The notes under the pieces: model-generated
Databases searched by the model: none
What the model was told of the DNA's origin: nothing
The model's input: only the letters and a program-made list of their open reading frames with translations
Program-made: the position numbers and the translations under genes
Shown: positions 38,604-52,578 of the stretch, piece by piece
How positions within the stretch are numbered: the first letter of the stretch is position 1
How the letters are laid out: every line of letters starts with the position of its first letter
From: Enterobacter pseudoroggenkampii
GTDB taxonomy: Bacteria > Pseudomonadota > Gammaproteobacteria > Enterobacterales > Enterobacteriaceae
Reading direction: 5' to 3'
Assembly: GCF_026420145.1 (NCBI RefSeq)
Contig: NZ_JAPMLV010000001.1
Span: forward strand, 806,001-870,000
DNA length: 64,000 bases

Positions 38604-39341
38604 ATGTATCCCGTTGACCTGCATATGCACACCGTCGCCAGCACCCACGCGTACAGCAACCTCCATGATTATATCGCCCAGGCGAAGCTTAAAGGTATTA
38701 AGCTGTTCGCGATCACCGATCATGGTCCGGACATGGCGGATGCCCCGCACTACTGGCATTTTGTGAATATGCGGATCTGGCCACGTCTGGTGGACGGCAT
38801 TGGGATACTGCGCGGCATTGAGGCGAACATCAAAAATATCGACGGTGAGATCGACTGCACCGGCCCGATGCTGACGTCTCTGGACCTTATCCTCGCCGGT
38901 TTTCATGAGCCGGTTTTCCCGCCTCAGGATAAAGAGACCAACACCGCGGCGATGATTGCCACTATTGCCAGCGGCAATGTGCACATTATCAGCCACCCCG
39001 GTAACCCGAAGTATCCGATTGATATTCAGGCTGTCGCGCAGGCGGCAGCAAAACACCGCGTGGCGCTGGAGATTAATAACTCCTCCTTTGTTCACTCGCG
39101 TAAGGGCAGCGAAGACAACTGTCGCGCCGTGGCGGCCGCCGTGCGTGATGCGGGTGGCATGGTGGCGTTGGGCTCAGACTCTCATACCGCGTTTACGCTG
39201 GGTGATTTCAGCGAGTGCCTGAAAGTGCTGAATGATGTTAACTTCCCGGAAGCGCAAATCCTGAACGTGACCCCACGCCGCATGCTCGATTTCCTCGAGT
39301 CGCGCGGAATGGAACCGATTGCCGAATTTGCCGATCTTTAA
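38604..39341 (+). CDS. ycdX: PHP-domain phosphatase YcdX
   Basis: A 245-residue PHP-domain metallophosphatase with a trinuclear zinc site. The metal ligands are in [14 protein letters not shown] at the N-terminus, TDHGPD near residue 38, IISHPGNP near 130 and GSDSHTA near 192. In E. coli it is linked to swarming motility; the natural substrate is not settled. ycdY follows after 21 bp. Confidence 0.94.
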   Translation: MYPVDLHMHTVASTHAYSNLHDYIAQAKLKGIKLFAITDHGPDMADAPHYWHFVNMRIWPRLVDGIGILRGIEANIKNIDGEIDCTGPMLTSLDLILAGFHEPVFPPQDKETNTAAMIATIASGNVHIISHPGNPKYPIDIQAVAQAAAKHRVALEINNSSFVHSRKGSEDNCRAVAAAVRDAGGMVALGSDSHTAFTLGDFSECLKVLNDVNFPEAQILNVTPRRMLDFLESRGMEPIAEFADL

Positions 39342-39362
39342 TTGTGTAATGGAATAAAAAAA

Positions 39363-39917
39363 ATGAACGAGTTTTCCATCCTCTGCCGCGTGCTGGGTAC
39401 GCTCTATTATCGCCAGCCGCAAGACCCGCTGCTGGTGCCACTTTTTACGTTAATTCGTGAAGGTAAACTGGCGCAGAACTGGCCGCTGGAACAGGATGAT
39501 TTACTGGAACGTCTGCAAAAAAGCTGCGACATGCAGCAGATTGCGACCGACTACAATGCGCTGTTTGTCGGCGATGAGTGCCGCGTTTCGCCATACCGTT
39601 CTGCCTGGCAGGAAGGGGCGACGGAAGCGGAAGTCCGTGCTTTCCTCTCCACTCGTGGTATGCCGCTGAGCGATACGCCAGCCGATCATATCGGTACGCT
39701 GCTGCTGGCAGCGTCCTGGATTGAAGATAACGCCGGTGATGATGAGAACGAAGCCATTGAAACCTTGTTCGAAACGTACCTGCTGCCGTGGGTCGGGACG
39801 TTCCTGGGTAAAGTTGAAGCGCATGCCACCTCGCCATTCTGGAGAACGCTGGCGCCGCTGACCCGCGACGCTATCGCGGCAATGTGGGATGAGCTGGAAG
39901 AAGAGAACGAAGAGTGA
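39363..39917 (+). CDS. ycdY: TorD/DmsD-family chaperone YcdY
   Basis: A 184-residue all-helical chaperone of the TorD family, with ECRVSPYRSAWQEG near residue 65 and DHIGTLLLAASWIED near residue 105. E. coli YcdY interacts with and stimulates YcdX, fitting the two-gene operon. The start at 39363 (MNEFSILCRV) is preferred over an ATG 21 bp upstream, which directly abuts the ycdX stop. Confidence 0.92.
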   Translation: MNEFSILCRVLGTLYYRQPQDPLLVPLFTLIREGKLAQNWPLEQDDLLERLQKSCDMQQIATDYNALFVGDECRVSPYRSAWQEGATEAEVRAFLSTRGMPLSDTPADHIGTLLLAASWIEDNAGDDENEAIETLFETYLLPWVGTFLGKVEAHATSPFWRTLAPLTRDAIAAMWDELEEENEE

Positions 39918-40013
39918 TGTAAGTCACATAAATTCTGCAACTCATCAGTTCATTTTGCATGTAATGTGCTGATGATCTCATTTCTATGGTGCGCTTCTGC
40001 TAAGATGCGCGCC

Positions 40014-40496
40014 ATGAACATATTACTTTGTATCGCAATAACGACAGGTATTCTCTCCGGGCTCTGGGGATGGGTAGCCGTGTCTCTCGGATTGCTCAGC
40101 TGGGCCGGATTCCTCGGCTGTACCGCCTATTTCGCCTGTCCGCAGGGGGGCGTAAAAGGGCTCTTTATCTCAGGCTGCACGCTAATGAGCGGCGTTATCT
40201 GGGCGCTGGTGATCATGAAAGGCAGCGCGCTGGCACCGCATCTGGAGTTGCTGGGGTATATCATGACGGGCGTCGTCGCCTTTTTAATGTGCATCCAGGC
40301 TAAGCATCTGCTGCTTTCATTTGTGCCGGGAACCTTTATGGGGGCGTGCGCGACCTTTGCAGGGCAGGGTGACTGGAAGCTGGTGGTCCCTTCACTGGCG
40401 CTGGGGTTGCTGTTTGGCTATGCCATGAAAAACAGCGGCCTATGGCTGGCGTCGCGGCGGGAAAAAGCGCAAAACATCACGGCAGTGAGTGAATAA
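40014..40496 (+). CDS. ycdZ: Inner membrane protein YcdZ (DUF1097)
   Basis: A 160-residue membrane protein with about five hydrophobic segments, matching YcdZ/DUF1097. The function is unknown. The start at 40014 (MNILLCIAITTG) is chosen over an ATG 48 bp upstream. A terminator follows and is shared with convergent csgG. Confidence 0.9.
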   Translation: MNILLCIAITTGILSGLWGWVAVSLGLLSWAGFLGCTAYFACPQGGVKGLFISGCTLMSGVIWALVIMKGSALAPHLELLGYIMTGVVAFLMCIQAKHLLLSFVPGTFMGACATFAGQGDWKLVVPSLALGLLFGYAMKNSGLWLASRREKAQNITAVSE

Positions 40497-40528
40497 AAAA
40501 AGGCGAGATAATCATCTCGCCTTTTTTA
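40495..40528. terminator. Bidirectional terminator ycdZ / csgDEFG
   Basis: AAAAAAAGGCGAGAT-AATC-ATCTCGCCTTTTTT, with A and T tracts on both sides. Confidence 0.9.
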
Positions 40529-40539
40529 TGCGCTTCCTG

Positions 40540-41373
40540 TCAGGATTCCGGAGGGACTGACATATCGCGGTATTTCACCAGTATCGGGTTCTGCACGTCT
40601 GCTTTGTTTTGCAGATCCCACAGCCCGCGGTCGATACCGTCGTTGATTAAGTAGATCACGCCGGTTTCAATGGCTGACATCAGACACATCATGACCGGCT
40701 CGTTAGAGGTGTAGCCAATTTCACCTTCCAGTAAACGCTGGTAATCGATGAAGCGGAATACCCCAGCCTGAACTTCATAAGACAGAATGGTTTTGCTGGT
40801 GTTCACCGAAGAGAGCACTTCGCCTGTACTGACGTTGACCACACGCAGGTTAACGGCGATCTGGTCAAGCTGGTACTGGGTATCCGCACCGATACCGAAG
40901 TACCGCGCGCCCGCACCACCCGATTTAACGTTACTTTCGTAACCAATAATCGATCCTTCAATCATTACGTTCGCTGCCGCCAGAGATTCCAGAGGCGTGC
41001 GGTTATTGGCCGCGACGGTACCATTTTCCTGTGCGGCACGAATGATTTTTCGTTCATTCAACAGGTTCTGAAGACCCTGACGTTCCAGCGGAATAAACCA
41101 GTGCGAATCCTTGAGCGCGGTAACCAGCATCGCGGTGGCGCTCTGCGGCACTGCCGTGGAGAAGTTACTTGCCGGGTAAGGTTTGAATTGCCCGGTTTCA
41201 TCCTGAATATTGTATACGGAGACAAATATTTTCCCCGTTGGAGCAGGTAAATGCGTTAAATCACGATAACTCTGGGCCCGAGGCATTAATGTTGGTTTTG
41301 CAGCTTCTTTAGGTGGAGCAGTTAAACAACCGCTCAATAAGCACACTGCAACAAATATCAGGAAGCGCTGCAT
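40540..41373 (-). CDS. csgG: Curli secretion channel lipoprotein CsgG
   Basis: A 277-residue outer-membrane lipoprotein that forms the nonameric curli secretion pore. The lipobox LLSGC gives the acylated cysteine near residue 16. The channel constriction region is in the first third (SVYNIQDETGQFKPYPASN). It is the last gene of csgDEFG and starts 26 bp after csgF. It exports CsgA and CsgB. Confidence 0.97.
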   Translation of the reverse strand: MQRFLIFVAVCLLSGCLTAPPKEAAKPTLMPRAQSYRDLTHLPAPTGKIFVSVYNIQDETGQFKPYPASNFSTAVPQSATAMLVTALKDSHWFIPLERQGLQNLLNERKIIRAAQENGTVAANNRTPLESLAAANVMIEGSIIGYESNVKSGGAGARYFGIGADTQYQLDQIAVNLRVVNVSTGEVLSSVNTSKTILSYEVQAGVFRFIDYQRLLEGEIGYTSNEPVMMCLMSAIETGVIYLINDGIDRGLWDLQNKADVQNPILVKYRDMSVPPES

Positions 41374-41399
41374 GATCGTTGTCCTTATTTAGCTATTGT

Positions 41400-41813
41400 T
41401 TAAAAGTCAGTTGAATTACTTTGAAGACCGGAAACCTGAATGGTGGAAATCCTTCCGGTTTTACGATCGGTCACGTTCAGCTGAAGCTGTCCGTCCGTGT
41501 TGGCGATATCAACGATAAAATCGTTGGTCACCATTCGGCCGGGTTTACCGGTATTAATGTTGGTCAATAACCCGCCTAAAATCTGCGACTGGATAGCCTG
41601 CGTGAAGTTGTCCAGGGCGGATGGGGTATCAATGCTAAAATCCTTTAAGCTTGGGTCCTTATAGGAGTTTTGCGCCTGAGCTTCATTCAGCAGGAACGCA
41701 CCGTTGTTAGGGTTACCGCCAAAGTTAGGGTTACGGAACTGAAACGTCATGTTTCCGGCCCAGCTGATGGGTGTGATCAGCATTATCGAAACAACTGCAT
41801 ATGCAATACGCAT
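41400..41813 (-). CDS. csgF: Curli assembly factor CsgF
   Basis: A 137-residue secreted protein with a signal peptide of about 19 residues (ending ISWAG). The mature N-terminus, with [10 protein letters not shown], is the segment that plugs the CsgG channel. It links CsgG to the nucleator CsgB at the surface. It lies between csgE and csgG. Confidence 0.96.
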   Translation of the reverse strand: MRIAYAVVSIMLITPISWAGNMTFQFRNPNFGGNPNNGAFLLNEAQAQNSYKDPSLKDFSIDTPSALDNFTQAIQSQILGGLLTNINTGKPGRMVTNDFIVDIANTDGQLQLNVTDRKTGRISTIQVSGLQSNSTDF

Positions 41814-41836
41814 GACAGCCTCCGCATATCGGTTCG

Positions 41837-42226
41837 CTAGAACTCGTCTTTTGCTAAATCGCTGGTGCTTAATAGGGCTTTATCTATTTGCAGGCGATTA
41901 ATAGCGTCTTCTGATTGTGCCAGTGCTAAGACTACGTTTTTATCGAAGTCTATTTTGGTCGGGAATAAAAACGTTTGATAAATAACGTACTGATTAGCCG
42001 TTATTGTTATCCAACTTCCCCATCGTGCACTGGGCCGCTCGTTGATTGTTATATTACCCGTGTAGGTACTGTCCCATTTGTCGCTGAAGGCACGGTAAAA
42101 ACTGTGCCCGACCGATGAGACAGTGTGGTCTGTTAACAATCCGGGAACTTCGACCTCGACGGCCTTCAGATTCCCAGCAGCGAGCAGGAAACTCGCTGCG
42201 GCGATCCAACTCAACGTGCGCTTCAT
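41837..42226 (-). CDS. csgE: Curli assembly/transport component CsgE
   Basis: A 129-residue periplasmic protein with a signal peptide ending near LKAVE. CsgE caps CsgG and directs curli subunits to the pore. The conserved [12 protein letters not shown] and [15 protein letters not shown] regions are present. It begins 4 bp after the csgD stop, so the genes are tightly coupled. Confidence 0.96.
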   Translation of the reverse strand: MKRTLSWIAAASFLLAAGNLKAVEVEVPGLLTDHTVSSVGHSFYRAFSDKWDSTYTGNITINERPSARWGSWITITANQYVIYQTFLFPTKIDFDKNVVLALAQSEDAINRLQIDKALLSTSDLAKDEF

Positions 42227-42230
42227 GTGA

Positions 42231-42881
42231 TTAACGCCTGAGGTTATCGTTTGCCCACGAAACCGCCTGAGTTCGGTTTTTCACAGCTATCTTCTTGAAA
42301 AGATTATAAAGGTGCGTCTTTACCGTATTTTCGCTGATAAATAACGAACGGGCGATTTCAATATTTGAAGCACCAATGCGTAACTTATTCAGGATCTCTT
42401 TCTCACGGTGCGTGAGCAGTGCTGACTCTGTGCTGTTATAGCGATAATTTCCGGAGTGTGTGATGAGATAGCTGGCAAGCTTTTGCGAAAAATAACACTC
42501 TCCGCGCAATATACCTTGCAGCCCCTCTACCACCCGGTCTTCTTCTTCCGTGACGTAGAACACGCCATTGATATGCGGCCAGCTTTCAATATCTCTGAAA
42601 GGATATTCATCAGGCGTATTCAACAATAGCACGCGGATATTATTGTTTTTCCTGCTTAAAATATCCTGCCAGTAATGGATAAGCTTTTTATCAGCTTCCA
42701 TCATATCGAAAAGAATGATGCTGCCAGGTGCAATATCATCAAAAGAACGTTGAATATTATGCAATTTCCCGTTCAGTGATAAAGATTGCTTTAAATGTTG
42801 TAATAATGCTGTCGCTTGCAAAGAAGGTTTTGTGATCAACAGTAATGTATGACCATGTAAACTATGGACTTCATTATACAT
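42231..42881 (-). CDS. csgD: Biofilm master regulator CsgD
   Basis: A 216-residue LuxR/FixJ-type regulator with an N-terminal receiver-like domain lacking the full phosphorylation set. The C-terminal helix-turn-helix is [24 protein letters not shown], here [16 protein letters not shown] near residue 152 and [15 protein letters not shown] near 184. It activates csgBAC and cellulose genes. It is the first gene of the csgDEFG operon, divergent from csgBAC. Confidence 0.97.
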   Translation of the reverse strand: MYNEVHSLHGHTLLLITKPSLQATALLQHLKQSLSLNGKLHNIQRSFDDIAPGSIILFDMMEADKKLIHYWQDILSRKNNNIRVLLLNTPDEYPFRDIESWPHINGVFYVTEEEDRVVEGLQGILRGECYFSQKLASYLITHSGNYRYNSTESALLTHREKEILNKLRIGASNIEIARSLFISENTVKTHLYNLFKKIAVKNRTQAVSWANDNLRR

Positions 42882-43624
42882 GATGAAACCCCACTTTATT
42901 TTGGCACCTGACAGCTGTCCTCCTGTTTAAAAGAGGACACCAGAAGTACTGACAGATGTTGCACTGCTGTGTGTAGAATCAGACCATAACCTCCACAGGG
43001 AGGTAAATATAAAACCAATTTCGTACATCTAATTTCAATCTAGCTTTTACGAAGTTTAAAGCAAGTGTTAAACATGTAACAGGATGTAAAAATCAATATT
43101 AATTTGTGAAATTAGGTTGTTTGCAATGGCAATAATTGATGAGAAAGTTGTACACAGAAATAGATGTGCACAGATTTTAAAAATCATACAAATATTTTTA
43201 ATTATTTGATTTTTAATGTTATTTGCTATTTTTGTAAAGCATTAATTAAGTATGAGTTTCAGATTATTTCTAAGCCCGCGAATGAGCGACTTTCTGGCTT
43301 AAGAAAAGAAGCTCCGTGTCACGCGATGGGAAAAATGTTCTCCTGCCGTTACGTTTAAACAACCCGGGAGGAAGCGTGGACAGCCTTCGTCTCGTTGTAC
43401 AACCCTTTCGCAACACACTTTTAATAAAAAATATAAGCTGGCCTGATTAAAGTGATTTTTGATGTAAATTACGACTTTGTGGTGACCCGATAAATAAAAA
43501 TAAGCCACGCGGGTGAGATATTTAAAATGTTTCAGCGGACATACTCTTCACCGTAACGACGCGTTAACACAATACGAGTCGTTTAAACATGGAGTGATTA
43601 AATAGCCAGGTCCAGGGTGACAAC
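42882..43624. promoter_or_regulatory. csgD-csgB divergent control region
   Basis: About 740 bp, AT-rich, with no credible gene. In relatives this region binds OmpR, IHF, H-NS, RstA and CsgD, and integrates RpoS and c-di-GMP signals. The one site I can point to with confidence is the CsgD box at 43510. The csgB leader keeps the E. coli-like AGGTCCAGGGTGACAACATG around the start codon. Confidence 0.8.
43510..43520 (+). promoter_or_regulatory. CsgD-binding motif upstream of csgB
   Basis: CGGGTGAGATA is an exact match to the published CsgD consensus CGGGKGAGNKA, located 105 bp before the csgB start codon. Confidence 0.75.
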
Positions 43625-44080
43625 ATGAAAAACGCATCGTTAATTATGATGTTTACATTACTGGGTGCGCCTGGATTTGTAGCCGCAGCGAATTCAGATT
43701 TGGCAAATTCTGAATATAATTTTGCGGTTAACGAATTAAGTCTTTCATCACTAAATCAGGCAGCCATTATTGGTCAACGGGGCGTTTTCAATAACGCTGA
43801 GGTTCGCCAGGACGGTTCAAGACTCTTATCCATTGTTTCCCAGGATGGGGCAGGCAACAGAGCGAGGGTTGATCAATCAGGGAGTTACAATTTAGCCTGG
43901 ATCGATCAGAGCGGTAACGCGAATGATGCAGGTATTACGCAAGATGGATACGGTAATAGCGCGAAAATTATCCAGAAAGGGTCGGGTAATAGAGCAAATA
44001 TTACGCAGTACGGTACGCAGAAAACCGCAGTTGTAGTGCAGAAACAGTCGCAAATGGCTATTAACGTTATTCAACATTAG
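43625..44080 (+). CDS. csgB: Curlin nucleator CsgB
   Basis: A 151-residue minor curlin with a signal peptide of about 21 residues (ending FVAAA). The mature part has five imperfect repeats of the AxIxQxGxxNxAxxxQ type, for example AWIDQSGNANDAGITQ and AKIIQKGSGNRANITQ. The last repeat is charged and divergent, as expected for the surface-attaching C-terminus. It nucleates CsgA fibres. csgA follows after 41 bp. Confidence 0.97.
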   Translation: MKNASLIMMFTLLGAPGFVAAANSDLANSEYNFAVNELSLSSLNQAAIIGQRGVFNNAEVRQDGSRLLSIVSQDGAGNRARVDQSGSYNLAWIDQSGNANDAGITQDGYGNSAKIIQKGSGNRANITQYGTQKTAVVVQKQSQMAINVIQH

Positions 44081-44121
44081 CGCTTTCGCGACGACTTTAA
44101 TCAATCCGATGGGGGTTTACC

Positions 44122-44574
44122 ATGAAATTTATCAAAGTGGCAGCACTTGCAGCAATCGTAGTTTCTGGTAGTGCTATGGCGGGTTCTATTAATCAGGGTG
44201 GTTGGGGTCATGGACATGGTCACGGTGGATACAGTGGCCCTAATTCAACCCTGAATATTTATCAGGACGGTGGCGGTAACTCCGCGGTTGCTCTGCAGAC
44301 AGACGCCAGAAATTCCGTGCTGAATATTAGCCAGAAAGGTGGCGGTAACGGTGCTGACGTTGGTCAGGGTTCTGATGACAGTAAAATCAACCTGACCCAG
44401 AAAGGATTTGGCAACAGTGCGACACTTGATCAGTGGAACAGTAAAAAATCCGTCATGAATGTTAGCCAGACCGGCGGCTTTAACGGTGCACTCGTAGACC
44501 AGACTGCGTCCAACTCAACTGTTAACGTTACCCAGATCGGTTTTGGTAACCACGCGACAGCTCATCAGTACTGA
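44122..44574 (+). CDS. csgA: Major curlin subunit CsgA
   Basis: A 150-residue amyloid fibre subunit. The signal peptide is about 20 residues (ending AMAGS), followed by a glycine/histidine-rich N22-type secretion signal (GGWGHGHGHGGYSGP). Five repeats of S-X5-Q-X4-N-X5-Q follow, from STLNIYQDGGGNSAVALQ to VNVTQIGFGNHATAHQ. It polymerises outside the cell on CsgB. A terminator-like hairpin separates it from csgC. Confidence 0.97.
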   Translation: MKFIKVAALAAIVVSGSAMAGSINQGGWGHGHGHGGYSGPNSTLNIYQDGGGNSAVALQTDARNSVLNISQKGGGNGADVGQGSDDSKINLTQKGFGNSATLDQWNSKKSVMNVSQTGGFNGALVDQTASNSTVNVTQIGFGNHATAHQY

Positions 44575-44593
44575 TACTGAAATCTGTGCTACA

Positions 44594-44622
44594 AAAAAAC
44601 AGGGCATCAGCCCTGTTTTTTT
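44594..44622 (+). terminator. Attenuating hairpin between csgA and csgC
   Basis: AACAGGGC-ATCA-GCCCTGTTTTTTTT between csgA and csgC. It may lower csgC expression relative to the curlins. Confidence 0.85.
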
Positions 44623-44635
44623 TCGGGAGTTCATC

Positions 44636-44968
44636 ATGAATACCTTAATTCTACTCGCCGCGCTTTCCAGCCAGATAACCTTCAAAACGTCGCAGCAGGA
44701 AAACATGACCACCATTATTCCGCAGGTCACTCTGGCGAAGTCGTGTGATTGTCAGGTTCAAATTGTTTCTGTTCGGGAAGGGCAGGGGGGACAAAGTTCG
44801 TCCCGACAGCAAAATACCCTTTTTATACCCGCTAATCAGACGATTGAATTAATGCGCCTGAGTTTAAATATTAACGCAGGAGACACGGTAAAAATCGTGG
44901 TCACCGTTTCAGATGGAAAATCGCTTCATTTATCACAACAGTGGTCACCGGCGGGAAGTTCGATCTAA
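44636..44968 (+). CDS. csgC: Periplasmic curli amyloid inhibitor CsgC
   Basis: A 110-residue exported immunoglobulin-like protein with a very short N-terminal hydrophobic signal (MNTLILLAALSSQITF). The mature fold keeps the CDC motif (SCDCQVQ). It prevents CsgA from polymerising in the periplasm. The start at 44636 has a CGGGAG ribosome-binding site right after the hairpin; longer readings cross the terminator and overlap csgA. Confidence 0.93.
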   Translation: MNTLILLAALSSQITFKTSQQENMTTIIPQVTLAKSCDCQVQIVSVREGQGGQSSSRQQNTLFIPANQTIELMRLSLNINAGDTVKIVVTVSDGKSLHLSQQWSPAGSSI

Positions 44969-45132
44969 ATATTCATGAAATCAATGCGTTGCGAATGTGG
45001 CGGGTCTGTGCCGTTGAGCTATGCTGATATCAGGGACCTGGTCGTTATGTTCCTTAACGTGAGACTTCGTTTGCCGTAATAAATGAAGCGCGTTTACCCC
45101 TCATGGACGATTTTCATTGAGGAGTACCTATA

Positions 45133-45453
45133 ATGAATAACTATTTTGCTCGACTCGCGGCAGGTCTGGGTCTGGTCGTTTCTGCTTTGAGTATCCCGGC
45201 TTATTCGGCCACAGTTGTTGACGGTGGTGTCATTCATTTTCGCGGTGCCATTGTCGCAGACCCCTGTGAAGTCACTCCCCAGAAGCAACAGTTTGCAATG
45301 TCATGTCCAGATAATAACCGTATGCAAACGCGTATGGTGAGCTATGAAGAGGCGCTTAACGGGAAAGTGAGTGACTCAAACCTGGCGACGCTCAATATGA
45401 AATACCTTAATCCTGAAAAAACGCTCGCGGTTGTCGAAATCCAGTATCGCTAA
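45133..45453 (+). CDS. ymdA: Exported protein YmdA
   Basis: A 106-residue exported protein resembling YmdA, with a signal peptide of about 25 residues (ending AYSAT). The mature part has a fimbrial-subunit-like start (VVDGGVIHFRGAIVADPCEV) and one cysteine pair, as in type 1 pilins, but lacks the rest of a pilin operon. Function unknown. It follows csgC and precedes ymdB as in E. coli. Confidence 0.85.
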   Translation: MNNYFARLAAGLGLVVSALSIPAYSATVVDGGVIHFRGAIVADPCEVTPQKQQFAMSCPDNNRMQTRMVSYEEALNGKVSDSNLATLNMKYLNPEKTLAVVEIQYR

Positions 45454-45559
45454 TGCGCACTCTCCCGCCCAGCGGTGGAAGAGGATTTTTTCTGATAGTT
45501 TTTTCTCCCGGTCTCCTCTGCGATACACTTAAGAAAAAGGCGGGTTGCAGAGGGGCTTT

Positions 45560-46102
45560 ATGAAACCGCAAATTGACATTATTCATGGCGATATTACGAC
45601 CATGCACGTCGACGTTATCGTCAATGCGGCCAATCCCTCCCTGATGGGGGGAGGCGGCGTGGACGGGGCTATCCACCGGGCTGCCGGACCGCAGCTGCTG
45701 GAAGCCTGTAAAACCGTGCGGCAACAGCAGGGCGAATGTCCTCCCGGTCACGCGGTGATTACGCTTGCGGGCAATCTGCCTGCCAGAGCGGTTATTCATG
45801 CCGTAGGGCCCGTCTGGCATGGCGGGCACCAGCACGAAGCGAGTATTCTGGAAGAGGCTTACCGGAACTGTTTGCGGCTGGCCGCCGACAACGGCTATAA
45901 AACGATGGCGTTCCCGGCCATCAGCACCGGCGTGTATGGTTACCCTAAGGCCGCCGCCGCAACGATCGCCGTAGAAACCGTTTACCGCTACCTGTCGTTA
46001 AAACCGCTGCCGGAGAAGGTGATTTTTGTCTGTTTCGACGACGACACCACGCATCTTTATCAGCGGCTGCTAACTCAGCGCAGACAAGAGCTGGAAAGCT
46101 GA
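45560..46102 (+). CDS. ymdB: Macro-domain O-acetyl-ADP-ribose deacetylase YmdB
   Basis: A 180-residue macro-domain protein. The ligand loops are [19 protein letters not shown] near residue 23 and [12 protein letters not shown] near 120. It deacetylates O-acetyl-ADP-ribose, and in E. coli it also modulates RNase III. The start at 45560 has an AGAGGGG ribosome-binding site. In E. coli clsC (ymdC) follows it, but here the next gene is opgC on the opposite strand. Confidence 0.94.
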   Translation: MKPQIDIIHGDITTMHVDVIVNAANPSLMGGGGVDGAIHRAAGPQLLEACKTVRQQQGECPPGHAVITLAGNLPARAVIHAVGPVWHGGHQHEASILEEAYRNCLRLAADNGYKTMAFPAISTGVYGYPKAAAATIAVETVYRYLSLKPLPEKVIFVCFDDDTTHLYQRLLTQRRQELES

Positions 46103-46108
46103 AGCAAA

Positions 46109-46132
46109 CGCGGCGCATCCGGTGCGCCGCGT
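46109..46132. terminator. Hairpin between ymdB and opgC
   Basis: ACGCGGCGCA-TCCG-GTGCGCCGCGT, a perfect stem between convergent genes with short T-runs. Confidence 0.7.
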
Positions 46133-46135
46133 GTT

Positions 46136-47275
46136 CTAAGAGGCTTTCGCCTGCGGTTTTCCTGAAAAGAGGAAACGCAGCAGCGGGATCCGCAGATGGA
46201 TTTCGTAGAGTACGATCGCCACCCCCACAACGAACACCAGCCCGGTAAAGAAGCCCAGCGTGTTGGAGGCGATGTGCGGTGTGATGTAAGCTCCGAAGAA
46301 AAGCGTCAACGGGTGATGCACCAGATAGATAAACAGCGAAGCATTAACGAAGTAGGTCACGCGGTGAGACTTAAAGTTCAGCAAACGGTGGCCCAACGCG
46401 AATACTACGTTCACCATCCACAGGCCCAACAGCATCGTGATCACGCTTTCCGTTTCATACATCCAGGCGTCGCCGCTCCCGTAGCGCTGATTTAGCAGAT
46501 AGGCCGCGAACGCGAGAGTGGCTCCCAGTGCGCACCACGGTGACGGGGTGACAAACAGCGATTTAAGCTTCGGATGAATAAACGCCAGCGCGCCGATTAA
46601 AAAGAAGGGAATGTAGAACAGCGACTGCATCACCACAAAATTAAATAACCCGTCGCTCAAAATCGGCGGGTAGACGATAAGCAGGGTCCGTCGCACAGCG
46701 GCATAGGCAATCCCCAACAGCAAGAAGAGCACTGACAGTTTGCCCATCGTAACGTTGGCGAAAAAGACGTCGGCTTTCGTACTTAGATGGTGGCGCAGGC
46801 GGCTGAAAATCAACAGACTCACCGTGGTGAGCACCACCAGGACCAGCAGGAACCACAGGTGGGATACCAGCTCCCAGACTAGCGTATTGTACTTTTCATA
46901 CAGTGTCAGATTCGGCCAGTTCTCCGCTTTACCCTTCACGTACTGCAACATAATGAACTGGGGCAGCGTCAGCAACGGAATGGCGGTCAGCATGGGGATC
47001 CCCACGCGCTCTACGCGCACTTTCCACCAGCGCTTGAGCGGGTATCGCAGAAACAGCATGTAAGAGAAATAGCCGGATATGACAAAAAACACCTGCATAC
47101 GGAAGGCGTGAATAAAGTCATTAAACAGCGTCAGCCACCAGGAGGGCATCTGGCTATTCACGTGCCAGGTGTGGCTGGAGTAAATCAGTGAAATGTGAAA
47201 GGGGATCCCCAATAGCATCAGCCATGCCCGGATCGAGTCGAGGAAATATTCACGTTCTGTTGGTGTTGTGCTCAT
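46136..47275 (-). CDS. opgC: Glucan succinyltransferase OpgC
   Basis: A 379-residue inner-membrane acyltransferase (family 3) with about ten membrane segments. It adds succinyl groups to osmoregulated periplasmic glucans made by OpgGH. The N-terminal [20 protein letters not shown] is the conserved acyltransferase-3 start with the catalytic arginine and histidine. It is divergent from opgGH with a 254-bp gap. Confidence 0.93.
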   Translation of the reverse strand: MSTTPTEREYFLDSIRAWLMLLGIPFHISLIYSSHTWHVNSQMPSWWLTLFNDFIHAFRMQVFFVISGYFSYMLFLRYPLKRWWKVRVERVGIPMLTAIPLLTLPQFIMLQYVKGKAENWPNLTLYEKYNTLVWELVSHLWFLLVLVVLTTVSLLIFSRLRHHLSTKADVFFANVTMGKLSVLFLLLGIAYAAVRRTLLIVYPPILSDGLFNFVVMQSLFYIPFFLIGALAFIHPKLKSLFVTPSPWCALGATLAFAAYLLNQRYGSGDAWMYETESVITMLLGLWMVNVVFALGHRLLNFKSHRVTYFVNASLFIYLVHHPLTLFFGAYITPHIASNTLGFFTGLVFVVGVAIVLYEIHLRIPLLRFLFSGKPQAKAS

Positions 47276-47469
47276 ATAACGTTGTGCATTCTCAGACTTT
47301 TCGTCTTATCCCTAAGACTCATAATGGTTACATTCGAAGGCAACCCTACACCAAGACCGACACCCTGTCTCCAGGATAAGCACGCAAAGTGAATAGCGGG
47401 TTCTTTCATTTGCTTAATCCCTGAGCCAGCAGCTGAACAAAGCAGTGATAATGTTGTCGGATTGCCTGA

Positions 47470-51604
<4,135 letters not shown>

Positions 51605-51612
51605 GTTTTTAA

Positions 51613-51642
51613 GTAGGGCGGATAAGCGAAGCGCCATCCGCC
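51613..51642. repeat. REP-type palindrome
   Basis: AGTAGGGCGGATAAGCGAAG then CGCCATCCGCC: a third variant of the REP family in this window, after opgH. Confidence 0.75.
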
Positions 51643-51646
51643 AAAT

Positions 51647-51677
51647 AAAATACCGGCTTAATTGCCGGTATTTTTTT
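51647..51677 (+). terminator. Rho-independent terminator of opgGH
   Basis: AAAATACCGGC-TTAATT-GCCGGTATTTTTTT. Confidence 0.9.
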
Positions 51678-51688
51678 AGAGGTTACTC

Positions 51689-51916
51689 ATGAAAATAATC
51701 ATCGTCGTCATGATGGCATGCCTGCTCAGCGGCTGCGGCAGTATCATCAGTCGCACCATTCCAGGGCAAGGCCACGGTAATCAGTATTACCCGGGGGTAA
51801 AATGGGATCTCCGTGACTCCGCATGGCGTTACCTGACCGTGCTCGATCTGCCGTTCTCGCTGATTTTCGACACGCTGTTGCTGCCGATTGATGCCAGCCA
51901 TGGCCCTTACGAATAG
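51689..51916 (+). CDS. yceK: YceK/YidQ-type lipoprotein
   Basis: A 75-residue lipoprotein with the lipobox LLSGC at residues 12-16 and the YceK-type core (YYPGVKWDLRDSAW, LPFSLIFDTLLLPID). Function unknown. It lies downstream of opgH as in E. coli and is convergent with msyB. Confidence 0.92.
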   Translation: MKIIIVVMMACLLSGCGSIISRTIPGQGHGNQYYPGVKWDLRDSAWRYLTVLDLPFSLIFDTLLLPIDASHGPYE

Positions 51917-51922
51917 CATAAA

Positions 51923-52297
51923 TTAACGCTCGTCCCACTCATCGGCTGCGGTTTGACCTTCTTCCGTATCCAGCGGTGGCTCGAGCTGAAACTCACCCTC
52001 ATCCCACTCGTGTAGGGTGTTCTCTTCCAGCCATTCCTGCCGAAGTTCGATTTCGTCATAGTCGCCATCGAAGACGGCCTGCGCACCTTCGCCGCTCAAT
52101 ATCGGCAAACATTCCCCTTCTTCACCTTCATCGGCAAAGAATTCGGCCTGCCACATAATATCCCCATCCTGCAGAACGTATTTTTGGATATTAAGCTGTT
52201 GCACGTCAGCATCTTCTTCTTCAACGCCGGGGTTGTCGGCGAGGAACTCTTCACGAGCGGCATCAATAGCTTCTTCCAGCGTGGCGTACATGGTCAT
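51923..52297 (-). CDS. msyB: Acidic protein MsyB
   Basis: A 124-residue, strongly acidic cytoplasmic protein, the length of E. coli MsyB, which was found as a multicopy suppressor of secY/secA defects and is RpoS-controlled. The ribosome-binding site is AGGGAG and a TATATT-type -10 element is about 50 bp upstream. Its first ten codons and its promoter lie in the 305-bp direct repeat, so a second stub exists at 63627-63659. Confidence 0.93.
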   Translation of the reverse strand: MTMYATLEEAIDAAREEFLADNPGVEEEDADVQQLNIQKYVLQDGDIMWQAEFFADEGEEGECLPILSGEGAQAVFDGDYDEIELRQEWLEENTLHEWDEGEFQLEPPLDTEEGQTAADEWDER

Positions 52298-52573
52298 TGG
52301 TGTCTCCCTGTTTTCCAGAAGGTTTCAGGGAAAGAATAGCTGAATATAAGATTCTGCAAGTATGAATGTGAAAATAAGACGTCACGCATTCAATGCCGCC
52401 CACTTAAGCGGTGCGGCACGAGAGTTCACCGCGTAACGGATTTTTGACATCTTAACTGCCCTCGGCCTTAATGGCTGGAGGCGTTTTGTTATGAACACCG
52501 CTTCCAGATCTCCACACATGTGCTCTAATTGTTTTTGGATTGACGGTATTCACCAGTACTGACATCTCCGATG
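52269..52573. repeat. Left 305-bp direct repeat bounding the inserted element
   Basis: Identical to 63631-63935 apart from about five substitutions, all in the last 110 bp (near 52464, 52476, 52536, 52557 and 52568). It comprises the first ten codons of msyB, its promoter and the upstream intergenic region. No insertion or deletion is needed to align the copies; the constant offset is 11,362 bp. Confidence 0.95.
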
Positions 52574-52578
52574 GCGGC

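Noticed and set aside
43164..43358. A 64-codon open frame in the csgD-csgB control region
   Set aside because: Position is in a conserved regulatory region; the sequence is AT-rich and unconserved in character, without a ribosome-binding site.
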